The position numbers and the translations under genes were made by a program. The notes under the pieces are model-generated. The model was not told the DNA's origin. It was given only the letters and a program-made list of their open reading frames with translations, and did not search any database. This document shows, piece after piece, positions 36,893 to 45,276 of a DNA stretch of 64,000 nucleotides. The stretch comes from Pseudarthrobacter sp. GA104 (lineage in GTDB: Bacteria; Actinomycetota; Actinomycetes; Actinomycetales; Micrococcaceae): NCBI RefSeq assembly GCF_009741265.1, contig NZ_WOWL01000001.1:1798001-1862000 (forward strand), in the 5' to 3' direction. Position 1 is the first letter of the stretch, and the number at the start of each line of letters is the position of its first letter.

Positions 36893-36952
36893 ATGAACAC
36901 CAACGACACCCCGGCGCACGGATGCCCCCGGCGCCGCATGGTAAGGATCTGA
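36893..36952 (+). CDS. Possible 19-codon upstream ORF
   Basis: ATG to TGA encodes MNTNDTPAHGCPRRRMVRI and ends 6 bp before the GTG of the next small gene. It may be a leader peptide, but it has no ribosome site better than chance and no recognised class. Low certainty. Confidence 0.25.
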   Translation: MNTNDTPAHGCPRRRMVRI

Positions 36953-36958
36953 GCGGCT

Positions 36959-37171
36959 GTGCAGGGTCTCTCCTATTCCGGCAACCTGTTCTTCGATCCC
37001 CTGGCCACCGGCCTGGCACCCGCCTTGATGCGGGATCCCGATTCGCTCGGAAATGCGGAGCGGCCGCGCCGGGGAACCCAGACCCCGGCCGAACAGAAAG
37101 CCCTCCGGGCGGCGTCCCTTTCGAAGGTCAGCAAGGACCTGGAGCGGATGCTGCGGGAACGGATGCGCTGA
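36959..37171 (+). CDS. Small basic hypothetical protein
   Basis: The 70-residue protein starts at GTG 36959 (AAGGA about 12 nt upstream). Its C-terminal half is helical and charged (AEQKALRAASLSKVSKDLERMLRERMR). Codon use is ordinary for the region. No family is recognised. Confidence 0.45.
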   Translation: MQGLSYSGNLFFDPLATGLAPALMRDPDSLGNAERPRRGTQTPAEQKALRAASLSKVSKDLERMLRERMR

Positions 37172-37214
37172 CCGCGCCACCAGCTGGATATCCGGAACAC
37201 AGGACGTGCCTGAC

Positions 37215-37253
37215 TGTAATGCGGCATTGCAGACGATGTAATGCCGCATTACA
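37215..37253. promoter_or_regulatory. Tandem 17-bp operator palindromes
   Basis: Two near-identical sites, TGTAATGC-G-GCATTGCA (37215-37231) and TGTAATGC-C-GCATTACA (37237-37253), are centred 22 bp apart, two helical turns. The second is a perfect palindrome and the first has one mismatch. They cover the -35 and -10 of the promoter below, an arrangement typical of tight autoregulation. Confidence 0.7.
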
Positions 37254-37255
37254 CT
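37227..37255 (+). promoter_or_regulatory. Promoter inside the tandem operators
   Basis: TTGCAG (37227-37232) and TACACT (37250-37255) are spaced 17 bp. The start point would be near 37262, giving a very short leader before the small ORF. Confidence 0.55.
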
Positions 37256-37291
37256 TTTAGTGTCATGCGAGAAAGGAGGAGCACCAAGAGC

Positions 37292-37432
37292 ATGAGCAAG
37301 AGCGAGAAGCTCGTGTTGAAGTTTTGCGACTATTACTCGTTTATGTCGTACACGGATTTCAGGGCATGGGTTGAGGCAGACGATGATTCTTCGCCCGCCT
37401 TGTCCTACGCCAGGTCCGCAGACATTCGTTAG
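37292..37432 (+). CDS. 46-residue orphan protein behind the tandem operators
   Basis: The ATG at 37292 lies 12 nt after AAAGGAGG. The product, starting MSKSEKLVLKFCDYYSFMSY, is rich in aromatic and acidic residues. An in-frame ATG at 37265 would give nearly leaderless translation. G+C is about 51 per cent, well below the neighbours. No family is recognised; it may be the remnant or the intact member of a horizontally acquired small-gene locus. Confidence 0.5.
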   Translation: MSKSEKLVLKFCDYYSFMSYTDFRAWVEADDDSSPALSYARSADIR

Positions 37433-37476
37433 GGACTTCAGGCTCCCGGCGCCCAAGGGCGGGATGGAAATGACTT

Positions 37477-37668
37477 ATGCAGGCAGAAGAACCAGCAATC
37501 CCGCTCCTTGGCTACGTGGAGATAGCTGAAGCAACCGGCCAGGACGTCGGCCTGATCAGGGTCTGGAAGAACCGCGGAAAACTTCCCAACCCCGATTTCC
37601 AGTTGGGACAGTCACCGGGGTGGCTGGCGGAAACAATCAATCCGTGGATCCAGGAGCACCGGAAGTAA
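37477..37668 (+). CDS. Small helix-turn-helix protein, excisionase/AlpA-like
   Basis: The 63-residue protein has the compact winged-helix pattern of phage or plasmid DNA-binding proteins: LLGYVEIAEATGQDVGLIRVW, then RGKLPNPDFQLGQSPGW and a final ETINPWIQEHRK. Such proteins act as excisionases or small repressors. It is 44 bp downstream of the 46-residue ORF and could be the regulator of the tandem operators. Confidence 0.55.
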   Translation: MQAEEPAIPLLGYVEIAEATGQDVGLIRVWKNRGKLPNPDFQLGQSPGWLAETINPWIQEHRK

Positions 37669-37919
37669 GCCCGGACCCGTTCGCTCGGGCGCTGGCCAGC
37701 CGCCAAAGTACCCACTCAAGCACCCGCCGTCGAACGCTTTCCTGAGCCGTTGCGCGGCACCCCCTAATGGGGCACTTTGGGGCTTGGCTGTGCGGAAGAG
37801 GGTGTTCCTTACCCCTATCATTGAGCTTGCGGGAAACAGAGCACTTTCTGGTCCTGCCGGCAACCTGCTGAAGCCGGCATTCTTGCGGGCGGCGGCCTGC
37901 ACCTTTGAAGGGAACACCT
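37669..37919. other. Gap before disA without a supported gene
   Basis: 250 bp with no ORF that has a ribosome site or plausible composition. Only GAAGGGA near 37908, the disA ribosome site, is clear. Confidence 0.5.
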
Positions 37920-38996
37920 ATGGCGCGGAGCCCCGAAGAATCACTCAGGGCAACCCTGGGCAGGGTGGCACCCGGCACTCCCCTTCGTGACGGCCTTGAG
38001 CGGATCCTGCGGGGACGGACAGGCGCGCTGATCGTCCTGGGCTCGGACCGGACCATCGAGTCCATCTGCTCCGGCGGCTTCGATATCGGCATTGATTTTT
38101 CCCCCACGCGGCTCCGCGAACTCGCCAAAATGGACGGCGCCATCATTTGCGACAAGGACGCCGGCAACATCCTGCGCGCCGCCGTCCAGCTGGTCCCGGA
38201 TTCCAGCATCGAGACCCAGGAGTCCGGCACCCGGCACCGCACAGCCGAACGCGTTGCCATCCAGACCGGCGTGCCCGTCATCTCCGTCAGCCAGTCCATG
38301 CAGATCATCGCCCTCTACGTCAACGGCCTGCGCCACGTCCTGGAGGGCTCGGAGAAAGTCCTGGCACGCGCCAACCAGGCGCTGGCCACCCTGGAGCGCT
38401 ACCGCTCGCGCCTGGACCAGGTCACCAGCTCGCTCTCCGCCCTGGAAATCGAAGCCATGGTCACCGTGCGGGACGTGGCCGTCACCCTCCAGCGGCAGGA
38501 AATGGTCCGCCGGATCTCCGAGGAAATCGCCCAGTACGTCCTGGAGCTCGGCGAGGACGGCAGGCTCCTGTCCCTGCAGCTCGATGAACTCACGGTGGGC
38601 CGCGGCCCCGGCAGCGACGTGATTATCCGCGACTACGGTTCCCCGGACGCCACTCCCGAAGACATCGAAAAAGCCGTGAGCGCCCTGGTCAACCTCGGTC
38701 CAACGGAACTGATCGACCTCGGAAAGATTTCCGGAATCGTGGGGTTTGCGGGCGGCGAAGCCAACCTCGATGCCGTTGTGCAGCCCCGCGGCTACCGGCT
38801 GCTGTCAGGGCTGAAGGCAGTTCCCAAGGCTGTTGCGGACCGTCTTGTTGACCACTTCGGCGGGCTGCAGTTCCTGATGGCGGCCACGATTGATGACCTG
38901 ATGACGGTGGACGGCATCGGCGACCAGCGCGCCCGCACCGTCCGTGAAGGCCTCAGCCGGATGGCGGAAGCTAGCCTGCTGGACCGCTTCCTCTGA
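37920..38996 (+). CDS. disA: DNA integrity scanning diadenylate cyclase DisA
   Basis: The 358-residue protein synthesises c-di-AMP from two ATP. The DGA motif (KMDGAIICDKDAGNIL) and the RHR motif (SGTRHRTAERVA) of the DAC domain are intact. The linker helices and the C-terminal helix-hairpin-helix DNA-binding domain (FGGLQFLMAATIDDLMTVDGIGDQRARTVREGL) are complete. The ATG at 37920 is placed 7 nt after GAAGGGA. radA is 5 kb away and not in the same operon. Confidence 0.97.
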   Translation: MARSPEESLRATLGRVAPGTPLRDGLERILRGRTGALIVLGSDRTIESICSGGFDIGIDFSPTRLRELAKMDGAIICDKDAGNILRAAVQLVPDSSIETQESGTRHRTAERVAIQTGVPVISVSQSMQIIALYVNGLRHVLEGSEKVLARANQALATLERYRSRLDQVTSSLSALEIEAMVTVRDVAVTLQRQEMVRRISEEIAQYVLELGEDGRLLSLQLDELTVGRGPGSDVIIRDYGSPDATPEDIEKAVSALVNLGPTELIDLGKISGIVGFAGGEANLDAVVQPRGYRLLSGLKAVPKAVADRLVDHFGGLQFLMAATIDDLMTVDGIGDQRARTVREGLSRMAEASLLDRFL

Positions 38997-39003
38997 CAAC
39001 CGC

Positions 39004-39065
39004 CATCGAGTGCTCCGCAGTTGTCGTTTTGGAGGCTCAAAAGGACAACTGCGGAGCACTCGATG
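39004..39065. terminator. Very long hairpin between convergent disA and the next gene
   Basis: A 22-bp perfect stem (39004-39025 with 39044-39065, CATCGAGTGCTCCGCAGTTGTC) is continued after one mismatch by TTTTG/CAAAA, with a 6-nt loop. It starts 7 bp after the disA stop, and its far end touches the stop codon of the minus-strand gene. There is no external U-run, so it is either a bidirectional terminator or a mobile palindromic repeat. Confidence 0.75.
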
Positions 39066-39746
39066 CTAAAGCAGTTGGAAAACGGCCTTGGGGCTGGCCT
39101 TGGAGCCGAGCCTCGCCGTGAAGATATAGTACGCCCCGCCGCCGCCCGGCTTTGCTTCGACAGGCTGGCAGCCCTCCACGCTCCGGTTGCGGGACCACGG
39201 GAAGTTGGCCGTCTCGCTGGCACCGGGCGCGATCACCTTCAGCAGGTCCTCGCTCTTTGCCTGGCAGTCACGGGAGGAAAAAATCCGGTCCGCGCCGCTG
39301 GTCACCAGGAACTCCATCTGCGACGTGCCGATGTTGACCTCACAAGGCATGGTGCCGCCGTTGGTCACCTTGAGCGTGAGCATCGGGTTCTCTTCCGGCC
39401 CGTAGGCTGCCTTGTCCGTCGAGGCTGACACCGTCACCAGGTTCTGGTTGCATGTTGGAGTGGCCGACGGCGTGGGCGTCGCGGCAGGTTCGGTGGCGGA
39501 CGCGGAAGGTGACGCCGCGGGACCGGCGGACGCTGCGGCTGCGGGGTCGGTGGAGGAAACCTGCTCCGACTTGCCGCTGAACGCCCCGGCAACCGCGAAT
39601 CCAGTCACCAGTGCGATGACCAACAGGAGCGCCCCGCCCACAAACAGCCGACGGCGGCGGTAAACCGCCGCGCTTGGCTTGCGGACGGCAGTGGAACCGG
39701 ATGCCGGCGCCCCGCCACGTGTTGATGAATTGCCTTGCCTGCCCAT
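39066..39746 (-). CDS. Membrane-anchored extracytoplasmic protein of unknown function
   Basis: The 226-residue protein has a basic cytoplasmic N-terminus, one transmembrane helix (LFVGGALLLVIALVTGFAVAGAF, about residues 34-56), an Ala/Ser/Pro/Thr-rich spacer (60-98) and a beta-sandwich-like domain with four Cys (CNQN, MPCEVNIG, RDCQAKS, EGCQPVE). The domain may be an adhesion or protein-binding module. No enzyme motif is seen. Confidence 0.8.
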   Translation of the reverse strand: MGRQGNSSTRGGAPASGSTAVRKPSAAVYRRRRLFVGGALLLVIALVTGFAVAGAFSGKSEQVSSTDPAAAASAGPAASPSASATEPAATPTPSATPTCNQNLVTVSASTDKAAYGPEENPMLTLKVTNGGTMPCEVNIGTSQMEFLVTSGADRIFSSRDCQAKSEDLLKVIAPGASETANFPWSRNRSVEGCQPVEAKPGGGGAYYIFTARLGSKASPKAVFQLL

Positions 39747-40856
39747 ACTTCTAGGCTAGGGAACTGCCCCGCTTCTGCTACCCACCACGCCGCCGCGCCG
39801 CCAACGTTCTGGTCACATCCCGTTTTCGGCCTGCCCGGACGCATCCATTACAGTGTTGGCATCGACACTGCATCCCCCACTGCCGCCTTTTCCGCCGGCT
39901 CTGGCCACCCCGCCGGCGGCACGGCAGGACTCAACACGCTGCACGAACGCATCAACGGCTGGTTCGCCGAAACCGCCCGCGACCTGCCTTGGCGTGAGCC
40001 CGGCTGCTCCCCCTGGGGCATCCTGGTCAGCGAGATCATGCTGCAGCAGACGCCGGTGGTGCGGGTGCTCCCTGTCTGGCAGGAGTGGTTGAGGCGCTGG
40101 CCCACCCCGTCAGGCCTCGCCGGAGAACCTGCCGGTGAAGCCGTGCGCTCCTGGGGCCGGCTCGGGTATCCGCGCCGCGCGCTTCGGCTGCATGCGGCGG
40201 CGGCGGCCATAACCCGGGACCATAACGGCAAGGTCCCGGACAGCTACACGGAACTCCTGGCCCTTCCGGGGGTGGGCAGCTACACCGCTGCCGCTGTGGC
40301 TGCCTTCGCGTACGGGCGGAGGGAAACCGTGGTGGACACCAACATCCGGCGGGTGCATGCCCGGCTGGTCTCCGGCACAGCCCTCCCGGCCCCGGCCCTC
40401 ACGGCGGCGGAGATGCGCCTTGCCGCTTCGCTCCTGCCGGCCGCGGACCATTCTTCAGTCCGGTGGAACGCGGCCGTCATGGAACTGGGGGCGCTCGTGT
40501 GTACGGCGCGGACACCCAAGTGCGCCGCGTGCCCGGTCAACGACCTCTGCGCCTGGCGGGCGGCAGGTGAGCCGCCGCCGTCGTACGTCCCCAAGGGCCA
40601 GGCCTGGCACGGGACGGACCGCCAGGTCCGAGGCGCCGTGGTGGCTGTGCTGAGGCTGGCGGAGGCTCCGGTGCCGGCCGAGATGTTCTATCGGGAACCC
40701 GCCGACCTGGGTTTCGCGCCGGCGGGTATGGGCGTCCCGCTCGCGGCCTTGCACAGGCTTAATTCCGCTCCGGAGCAGCTGGAGCGGGCGCTGGCAGGGT
40801 TGCTCGCGGACGGTCTGGCGGAGATGCACGACGGCGGCTACCGGCTGCCTGCCTGA
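39735..40856 (+). CDS. mutY: A/G-specific adenine DNA glycosylase MutY (start uncertain)
   Basis: The glycosylase core is complete: VSEIMLQQTPVVRVLPVWQEWL, helix-hairpin-helix LPGVGSYTAAAVAAF, catalytic Asp in VVDTNIRRVHARL and the Cys4 iron-sulfur site C-x6-C-x2-C-x5-C (CTARTPKCAACPVNDLC). It excises A opposite 8-oxoG. The only in-frame ATG/GTG/TTG upstream of the conserved core is TTG 39735, which would overlap the minus-strand gene by 12 bp and add about 65 unconserved residues. Initiation from a rarer codon nearer LNTLHERINGW is possible. Confidence 0.88.
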   Translation: MPAHTSRLGNCPASATHHAAAPPTFWSHPVFGLPGRIHYSVGIDTASPTAAFSAGSGHPAGGTAGLNTLHERINGWFAETARDLPWREPGCSPWGILVSEIMLQQTPVVRVLPVWQEWLRRWPTPSGLAGEPAGEAVRSWGRLGYPRRALRLHAAAAAITRDHNGKVPDSYTELLALPGVGSYTAAAVAAFAYGRRETVVDTNIRRVHARLVSGTALPAPALTAAEMRLAASLLPAADHSSVRWNAAVMELGALVCTARTPKCAACPVNDLCAWRAAGEPPPSYVPKGQAWHGTDRQVRGAVVAVLRLAEAPVPAEMFYREPADLGFAPAGMGVPLAALHRLNSAPEQLERALAGLLADGLAEMHDGGYRLPA

Positions 40857-41014
40857 GCACACCGCATTCCGGGGCTGGCAGAACGACGGCGGCAGGTACA
40901 GAACTCGCCGCGCCTGGTCTCCTTTTGGCAGCCAGCCCCGCCCGGGAATAACAATGCGGGCATCAGTTAGCCCCGGCGCGGGGCGCCGCGGCCCCCCGCG
41001 CCTACGCTGGAAGT

Positions 41015-41503
41015 ATGCGCAAGCATGGGCTGCTTTTGGCACTGATGACGACGGCGGGACTCGCCACGGCTTGCGGCCCGGGACCCGGCGCCGCCCCGTG
41101 CCCTGCCATCGCCCAGGCCACTGCCGTTTCGGTAACCGTGCCGGCAAGCTACGCCCCGCAGGTTGCAGCCCTCCACTTGAAGGCCTGCCAGGACGGCACC
41201 TGCAAGGAGGATAACGTGGAGCTCCGGCCCGGAAGCGCGTCGATCGACCAGGGCTGCACCGACGGGGTCTGCTCGGCCACGGCTTCCCCCGACGGGACGA
41301 AACTTGCCACGCTGTTCCTGGACACCCTGACCGAATCACCGATGACGGTGACCGCTGCAGGAACGGGCCCGGACGGGGCTGCCCTGCCGGTGCATACGCT
41401 GGAATTCCGCCCGCGGGGCGAGTATCCGTTCGGGGAGCATTGCGGCCGGTTCATTACGGCGTCGCTGGTGCTGGATGCCGAAGGGCTGCACCAGAGCGGC
41501 TGA
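41015..41503 (+). CDS. Putative small lipoprotein
   Basis: The 162-residue protein has a lipoprotein signal peptide (LLLALMTTAGLATACGPG, Cys about residue 20) and a secreted domain with several Cys (CQDGTCKED, QGCTDGVC, EHCGRF). The function is unknown. The 158 bp before it hold nothing recognisable. Confidence 0.75.
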   Translation: MRKHGLLLALMTTAGLATACGPGPGAAPCPAIAQATAVSVTVPASYAPQVAALHLKACQDGTCKEDNVELRPGSASIDQGCTDGVCSATASPDGTKLATLFLDTLTESPMTVTAAGTGPDGAALPVHTLEFRPRGEYPFGEHCGRFITASLVLDAEGLHQSG

Positions 41504-41547
41504 CTCCCGGACGGCCGATCCTTCGAAAAGCCCCGGGAGAACGGCCG

Positions 41548-41754
41548 TTAGAACAGTGCCGGCTGGCCGAAGACGTTGCCGACAGCGGTGGCCGGTGCCG
41601 GCTCCTGGGCGGGGCTGCCGTGCCGCCACTCAAACCCCAGGTCGGCCAGCAGCTCCTCGACGGACGTCTGCCCGTCCAGTACTTCGATATCCGCGGAGCT
41701 GTCTTCGGGCTGGGGCATTTCCATGGCATCGAGCATATTGCCAGGAGCGGCCAT
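41548..41754 (-). CDS. Small acidic hypothetical protein downstream of dhaM
   Basis: The 68-residue protein begins MAAPGNMLDAMEMPQPEDSS and has a middle part SVEELLADLGFEWRHG. GAGGA lies directly upstream of the ATG at 41754. It starts 65 bp after dhaM. No family is recognised. Confidence 0.5.
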   Translation of the reverse strand: MAAPGNMLDAMEMPQPEDSSADIEVLDGQTSVEELLADLGFEWRHGSPAQEPAPATAVGNVFGQPALF

Positions 41755-41818
41755 GGTCCTCAAGAACACACCGCCATGCGCTGATTTGGGCCGGCCCGGA
41801 TTCCGGGTGCGGCCAGCT

Positions 41819-42511
41819 TCAGGGTTCCCCGAACCCGGCCTGCACCAGCCCGCCAACATAGTTCACGGCCCGCTCCGCGTCGGCACCCCAGGCTTCCACA
41901 TGCAGCACGGACCCCTTCCCCGCGGCGAGCGTCATCAGTCCCGTCATGGATGCCCCGTCCACCCCGTTCACGGTCACCTCGGCATCCATTGCGGACAGGC
42001 CGCCGGCGATCTTCGCGGCCGGGCGCGCGTGCATCCCCGCCAGGTTGACCAGCTCAAAGTCCCCGGTGAAGTCCGGGCCCCCTCCGGTGACGCGTCCTTC
42101 CTCAACGCTGCTGAGGGGCGGTTGTTCCTGGTCGCGGACCGGACCACCAGCAGCTTCCGCCGCCCGCTTGACTGCCTGCATATCCGCACCGCCCTGGGCC
42201 GCAACGGCTGCCGCCACGAGTCCCTCCACGAGCGGCGCGTCGGCCAGCACCATGTCTTCGGCGTTTTCCGCGAACTCCAGCGCGGACTCGGCAGTCATCA
42301 CCGCGGACCCCAGGTCGGTGAGGATCACAGTGCCCCCGCTGCCAGCTTTGTCCAGCGCGGCCAGGACCTTTTCGAGGCTGGTGCCGATCCTGCCGTCCGA
42401 GGTGCCTCCGGCGGTCAGGACCACGACGTCGGGTGCCATCTGGGCGGCAAGCTCGGCAGCGCCGTCGGCAATCTTCCCGCTGTGGGAGACCACCACAAGG
42501 CTCACGGTCAT
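41819..42511 (-). CDS. dhaM: Dihydroxyacetone kinase phosphotransfer subunit DhaM, HPr-fused
   Basis: The 230-residue protein has an N-terminal EIIA-Man-like domain (MTVSLVVVSHSGKIADGA, phospho-His in SHSG, about residue 10) and a C-terminal HPr-like domain with the active His in LVNLAGMHARPAAKI (about residue 160). It passes PTS phosphate to DhaL-ADP. The ATG at 42511 overlaps the dhaL stop by 4 bp. The fused HPr means less dependence on general HPr. Confidence 0.95.
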   Translation of the reverse strand: MTVSLVVVSHSGKIADGAAELAAQMAPDVVVLTAGGTSDGRIGTSLEKVLAALDKAGSGGTVILTDLGSAVMTAESALEFAENAEDMVLADAPLVEGLVAAAVAAQGGADMQAVKRAAEAAGGPVRDQEQPPLSSVEEGRVTGGGPDFTGDFELVNLAGMHARPAAKIAGGLSAMDAEVTVNGVDGASMTGLMTLAAGKGSVLHVEAWGADAERAVNYVGGLVQAGFGEP

Positions 42512-43140
42512 GCAGCTGCCCCCACCGCGGCGCGGAGAATCAGCGCTGAGGAGGCGGCGCCGGGGTCCCGGTGACCGGCGCTGCGCTCCCCGAGGTAACT
42601 CGCGCGGCCTTTGCGCGCCACCATGGGATCGGTGGCGACGGCACCGGCTTCGGCGGCCTCGGCTGCTGCAACCAGGACCGCCAGGACATCCGAACCGCCG
42701 TTCAGCGCAGCCTTTTGCGCTGCCTCCGCCGCCGGAGTCCAGGCATCCACCATTGTCTTGTCCCCGGATTCGGCCTTCCCGCGGGCCACAATGCCGTCCC
42801 GGGCTGCGGCCAGGGCGTTTGCCCACGCGGCCGGATCGATTTCCGCGGAGTTTCCCAGGGACGTGGCCGCCCGGAGGAAGGCCGTGCCGTACAGAGGGCC
42901 GGCAGCCCCGCCGACCTTGGACATCAGGGTCATCGCGGTAAGTTTCAAGGCAGCCCCGGGCGTCTCCGGGGGTGCCTCCGCCAGCTTCGACAGGACGGCC
43001 TGGAAACCCCGGTCCATGTTTTCCCCGTGGTCCGAATCGCCGATGGCGCGGTCGAGTTCAATCAGGTAGACCCGGTTTTCTGCCATTGCCTGCGCGGACA
43101 GCGTCAGCCACTTCACTGCCCAGGTGACGTCCAGGGGCAC
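42508..43140 (-). CDS. dhaL: Dihydroxyacetone kinase ADP-binding subunit DhaL
   Basis: The 210-residue DhaL has the Mg-ADP-binding Asp cluster in ELDRAIGDSDHGENMDRG (about residue 30) and the glycine-rich GPLYGTAFLRA segment. It carries the phosphate donor for DhaK. The start is GTG at 43140, 2 bp after dhaK. Confidence 0.95.
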   Translation of the reverse strand: MPLDVTWAVKWLTLSAQAMAENRVYLIELDRAIGDSDHGENMDRGFQAVLSKLAEAPPETPGAALKLTAMTLMSKVGGAAGPLYGTAFLRAATSLGNSAEIDPAAWANALAAARDGIVARGKAESGDKTMVDAWTPAAEAAQKAALNGGSDVLAVLVAAAEAAEAGAVATDPMVARKGRASYLGERSAGHRDPGAASSALILRAAVGAAA

Positions 43141-43142
43141 TG

Positions 43143-44144
43143 TTACACGCCCCAGCGCAGTGCTGCCGTGTGCACCGGTGCGTCCCACAAGTCCGTTAGC
43201 TCGTCATCCAGCCTCAGTACTGAGATGGAGCAGCCCTGCATCTCCAGGGAAGTGATGTAGTTGCCCACCAGTGAACGCTCCACGGCGGCGCCCCGCTCGG
43301 CCAGGACCTGCGCAGCCCGCCGGTAGACGATGTACAGCTCACTCAGCGGCGTGCCGCCCATGCCGTTGACGAACAGCAGGACTTTATCCCCCGACGTGAT
43401 ACCCAGATCGGCCAGCACGGGTTCCAGCAGCCGGTCCGTAATGCCGTCGGCATTCTCCATGGGGATGCGGTGGCGCCCGGGCTCTCCGTGGATGCCGATG
43501 CCGATTTCAATCTCGTCCTCGGCCAGGTCAAAGCTGGGCGAGCCTGCATGCGGGACGGTGCAAGCGGACAGGGCCACGCCCATGGTGCGGACATTGGCGT
43601 TGACCCGTTCGCCGATGGCGGCCACAGCCTCCAGGTCATCGCCCCTTTCGGCGGCGGCACCGGCAATCTTCTCCACCAGCACCGTCCCGCCTACGCCGCG
43701 GCGGCCTGCGGTGTACAGGGAGTCCTCGACCGCGACGTCGTCGTTCACCAGGACCGTGCGGATGCTGACGCCCTCGGCTTCCGCCAGTTCGGCTGCCGTC
43801 TCAAAGTTCAGGACGTCGCCGGTGTAGTTCTTCACGATATGGACGACGCCGGCCCCCGAGTTGACCGCGAGGGTCGCCGGAAGGATCTGGTCCGGCGTCG
43901 GCGAGGTAAACACCGCCCCCGGCACGGCGGCGTCGAGCATTCCCCGCCCCACAAAGCCGGCGTGCAACGGCTCGTGCCCGCTGCCGCCTCCGGAGACCAG
44001 GCCCACCTTGCCGTTCACAGGCGCGTCTTTGCGCGTGATGAACGTTGGATCTGAGCTGACGGTAACCAAGTCGGCGTGGGCCAGGCCAAAGCCCTGCACT
44101 GATTCATCTACTACGGCCCGGGGATCATTAATGAGTTTTTTCAT
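43143..44144 (-). CDS. dhaK: Dihydroxyacetone kinase substrate-binding subunit DhaK
   Basis: The 333-residue subunit binds Dha covalently through a histidine, here in [12 protein letters not shown]. The N-terminal signature is [17 protein letters not shown]. With DhaL and DhaM it forms a PTS-dependent dihydroxyacetone kinase, yielding DHAP from glycerol or formaldehyde-derived Dha. It is the first gene of dhaKLM. No DhaR/DhaS regulator is adjacent. Confidence 0.97.
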   Translation of the reverse strand: MKKLINDPRAVVDESVQGFGLAHADLVTVSSDPTFITRKDAPVNGKVGLVSGGGSGHEPLHAGFVGRGMLDAAVPGAVFTSPTPDQILPATLAVNSGAGVVHIVKNYTGDVLNFETAAELAEAEGVSIRTVLVNDDVAVEDSLYTAGRRGVGGTVLVEKIAGAAAERGDDLEAVAAIGERVNANVRTMGVALSACTVPHAGSPSFDLAEDEIEIGIGIHGEPGRHRIPMENADGITDRLLEPVLADLGITSGDKVLLFVNGMGGTPLSELYIVYRRAAQVLAERGAAVERSLVGNYITSLEMQGCSISVLRLDDELTDLWDAPVHTAALRWGV

Positions 44145-44255
44145 GGCGGCGCTCCTGGTTCTACTGCCTGGAGAATGTCACTTTGACCCTACTACCGGCA
44201 GGCCGGATGGCGGTAGGGATCCCCGCCCGGCAATCCGGCCCGGCGGCAGACGCAG

Positions 44256-44288
44256 GAAAGGGACAGCCCCCAAATGACTGTCCCTTTC
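44256..44288. terminator. Terminator-like hairpin downstream of the acetyltransferase gene
   Basis: The 11-bp stem GAAAGGGACAG/CTGTCCCTTTC with an 11-nt loop lies in the 221-bp gap between dhaK (divergent side) and the minus-strand acetyltransferase (stop at 44366). Confidence 0.55.
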
Positions 44289-44365
44289 TGTGGGCCCCCC
44301 ATCCCGGCCTCAGCCAGTTTATCCATCAAATCGAATAAAACAAGTCCTCACAGATCAGGCGGCTG

Positions 44366-44875
44366 CTACAGCACTTTGATCATGCGTGTGTTGCCCAGGG
44401 TGTTGGGCTTGACCCGCGCGAGGTCCAGGAACTCGGCAACACCCTCATCATGCGAGCGGAGGAGTTCCGAATAAACCACGGGATCAACTGCTGACTGGTC
44501 AGCCATGACGTCGAACCCGTGGCGCTTGAAGAAGTCCACCTCGAATGTCAGGCAGAAAACACGGGAGACGCCAAGCGCCCGGGCTTCATCCAGGAGGCTT
44601 TCCACCAGCACGTGCCCTACTCCCTTGCCGCGCCAGTCCTGGGAAGCAGCGAGCGTGCGGACTTCGGCTAGGTCTTCCCACATGACGTGCAGCGCGCCGC
44701 AGCCAATGACCTCGCCGTCGCTGGATTCAGCGATCCGAAACTCCTGCAGGCTTTCGTAGTAGGCCACCGTCTCCTTGGCCATGAGGATCCGCTGCTCCGC
44801 CAGCGGCGCCACCAGCTTCTTGATGGCGGGGACGTCACCGGTACGGGCAGGGCGAATATGAAAGGAGTCAGTCAC
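44366..44875 (-). CDS. argA: Amino-acid (glutamate) N-acetyltransferase, GNAT family
   Basis: The 169-residue single-domain GNAT protein has the acetyl-CoA loop QDWRGKGVGHVLVESLLDEA and C-terminal FEVDFFKRHGFDVM. It resembles the short mycobacterial-type ArgA that makes N-acetylglutamate for arginine synthesis. The kinase-like domain of classical ArgA is absent. Another amino-acid acetyltransferase activity is possible. Confidence 0.8.
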   Translation of the reverse strand: MTDSFHIRPARTGDVPAIKKLVAPLAEQRILMAKETVAYYESLQEFRIAESSDGEVIGCGALHVMWEDLAEVRTLAASQDWRGKGVGHVLVESLLDEARALGVSRVFCLTFEVDFFKRHGFDVMADQSAVDPVVYSELLRSHDEGVAEFLDLARVKPNTLGNTRMIKVL

Positions 44876-45013
44876 AGGGCAATCCTAGTTCGCGGTCACG
44901 AAGGCAGCCCCACCGCGCCCTTCTTTCCGGGTATTTCGGCCCTGTCCGTTTGACAGTGCCGCCGGGTGTTTTCGGGGCCCGCACAAATGCCGCGCAGCCG
45001 GGCGCCTGGTGGG

Positions 45014-45193
45014 TTAGTCACACGGCCGGGAATGCCACCTGGACTGCTTCCCGATGGAATTGCGGGACTCCGCATCTGTCAGCTTGCCGCCCTTTTGTAC
45101 TTCCTTTCCCTGTGCGGGGCCGGTAATTTTTTGGCTGTACGGCTTTCCATCCGGCCGGAAACTGCCGCCGGCTTTCCTTATCCGGGCCGCCAT
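45014..45193 (-). CDS. Possible 59-residue basic protein
   Basis: The ATG at 45193 begins MAARIRKAGGSFRPDGKPYS, a hydrophilic, Lys/Gly/Ser-rich chain. There is no convincing ribosome site. It could be real because its composition is protein-like, unlike the competing frames. Confidence 0.25.
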   Translation of the reverse strand: MAARIRKAGGSFRPDGKPYSQKITGPAQGKEVQKGGKLTDAESRNSIGKQSRWHSRPCD

Positions 45194-45235
45194 TTCTTTT
45201 CGACGATGAGGGCACAGCCAGCAAAAGGCCTTTGC

Positions 45236-45276
45236 AAAGCCCCGCCCGCTCCCTTTTTGGGAGCGGGCGGTGCTTT
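45236..45276 (-). terminator. Terminator downstream of the S9 peptidase gene
   Basis: GCCCGCTCCC/GGGAGCGGGC (45244-45253 with 45259-45268) is extended outward by CC/GG and AAAGC/GCTTT, with loop TTTTT. It lies about 70 bp past the gene. Confidence 0.65.

Noticed and set aside
36833..37456. 207-codon minus-strand frame across the small-gene locus
   Set aside because: No conserved motif, runs through the tandem operators and promoter, and competes with better-supported plus-strand features.
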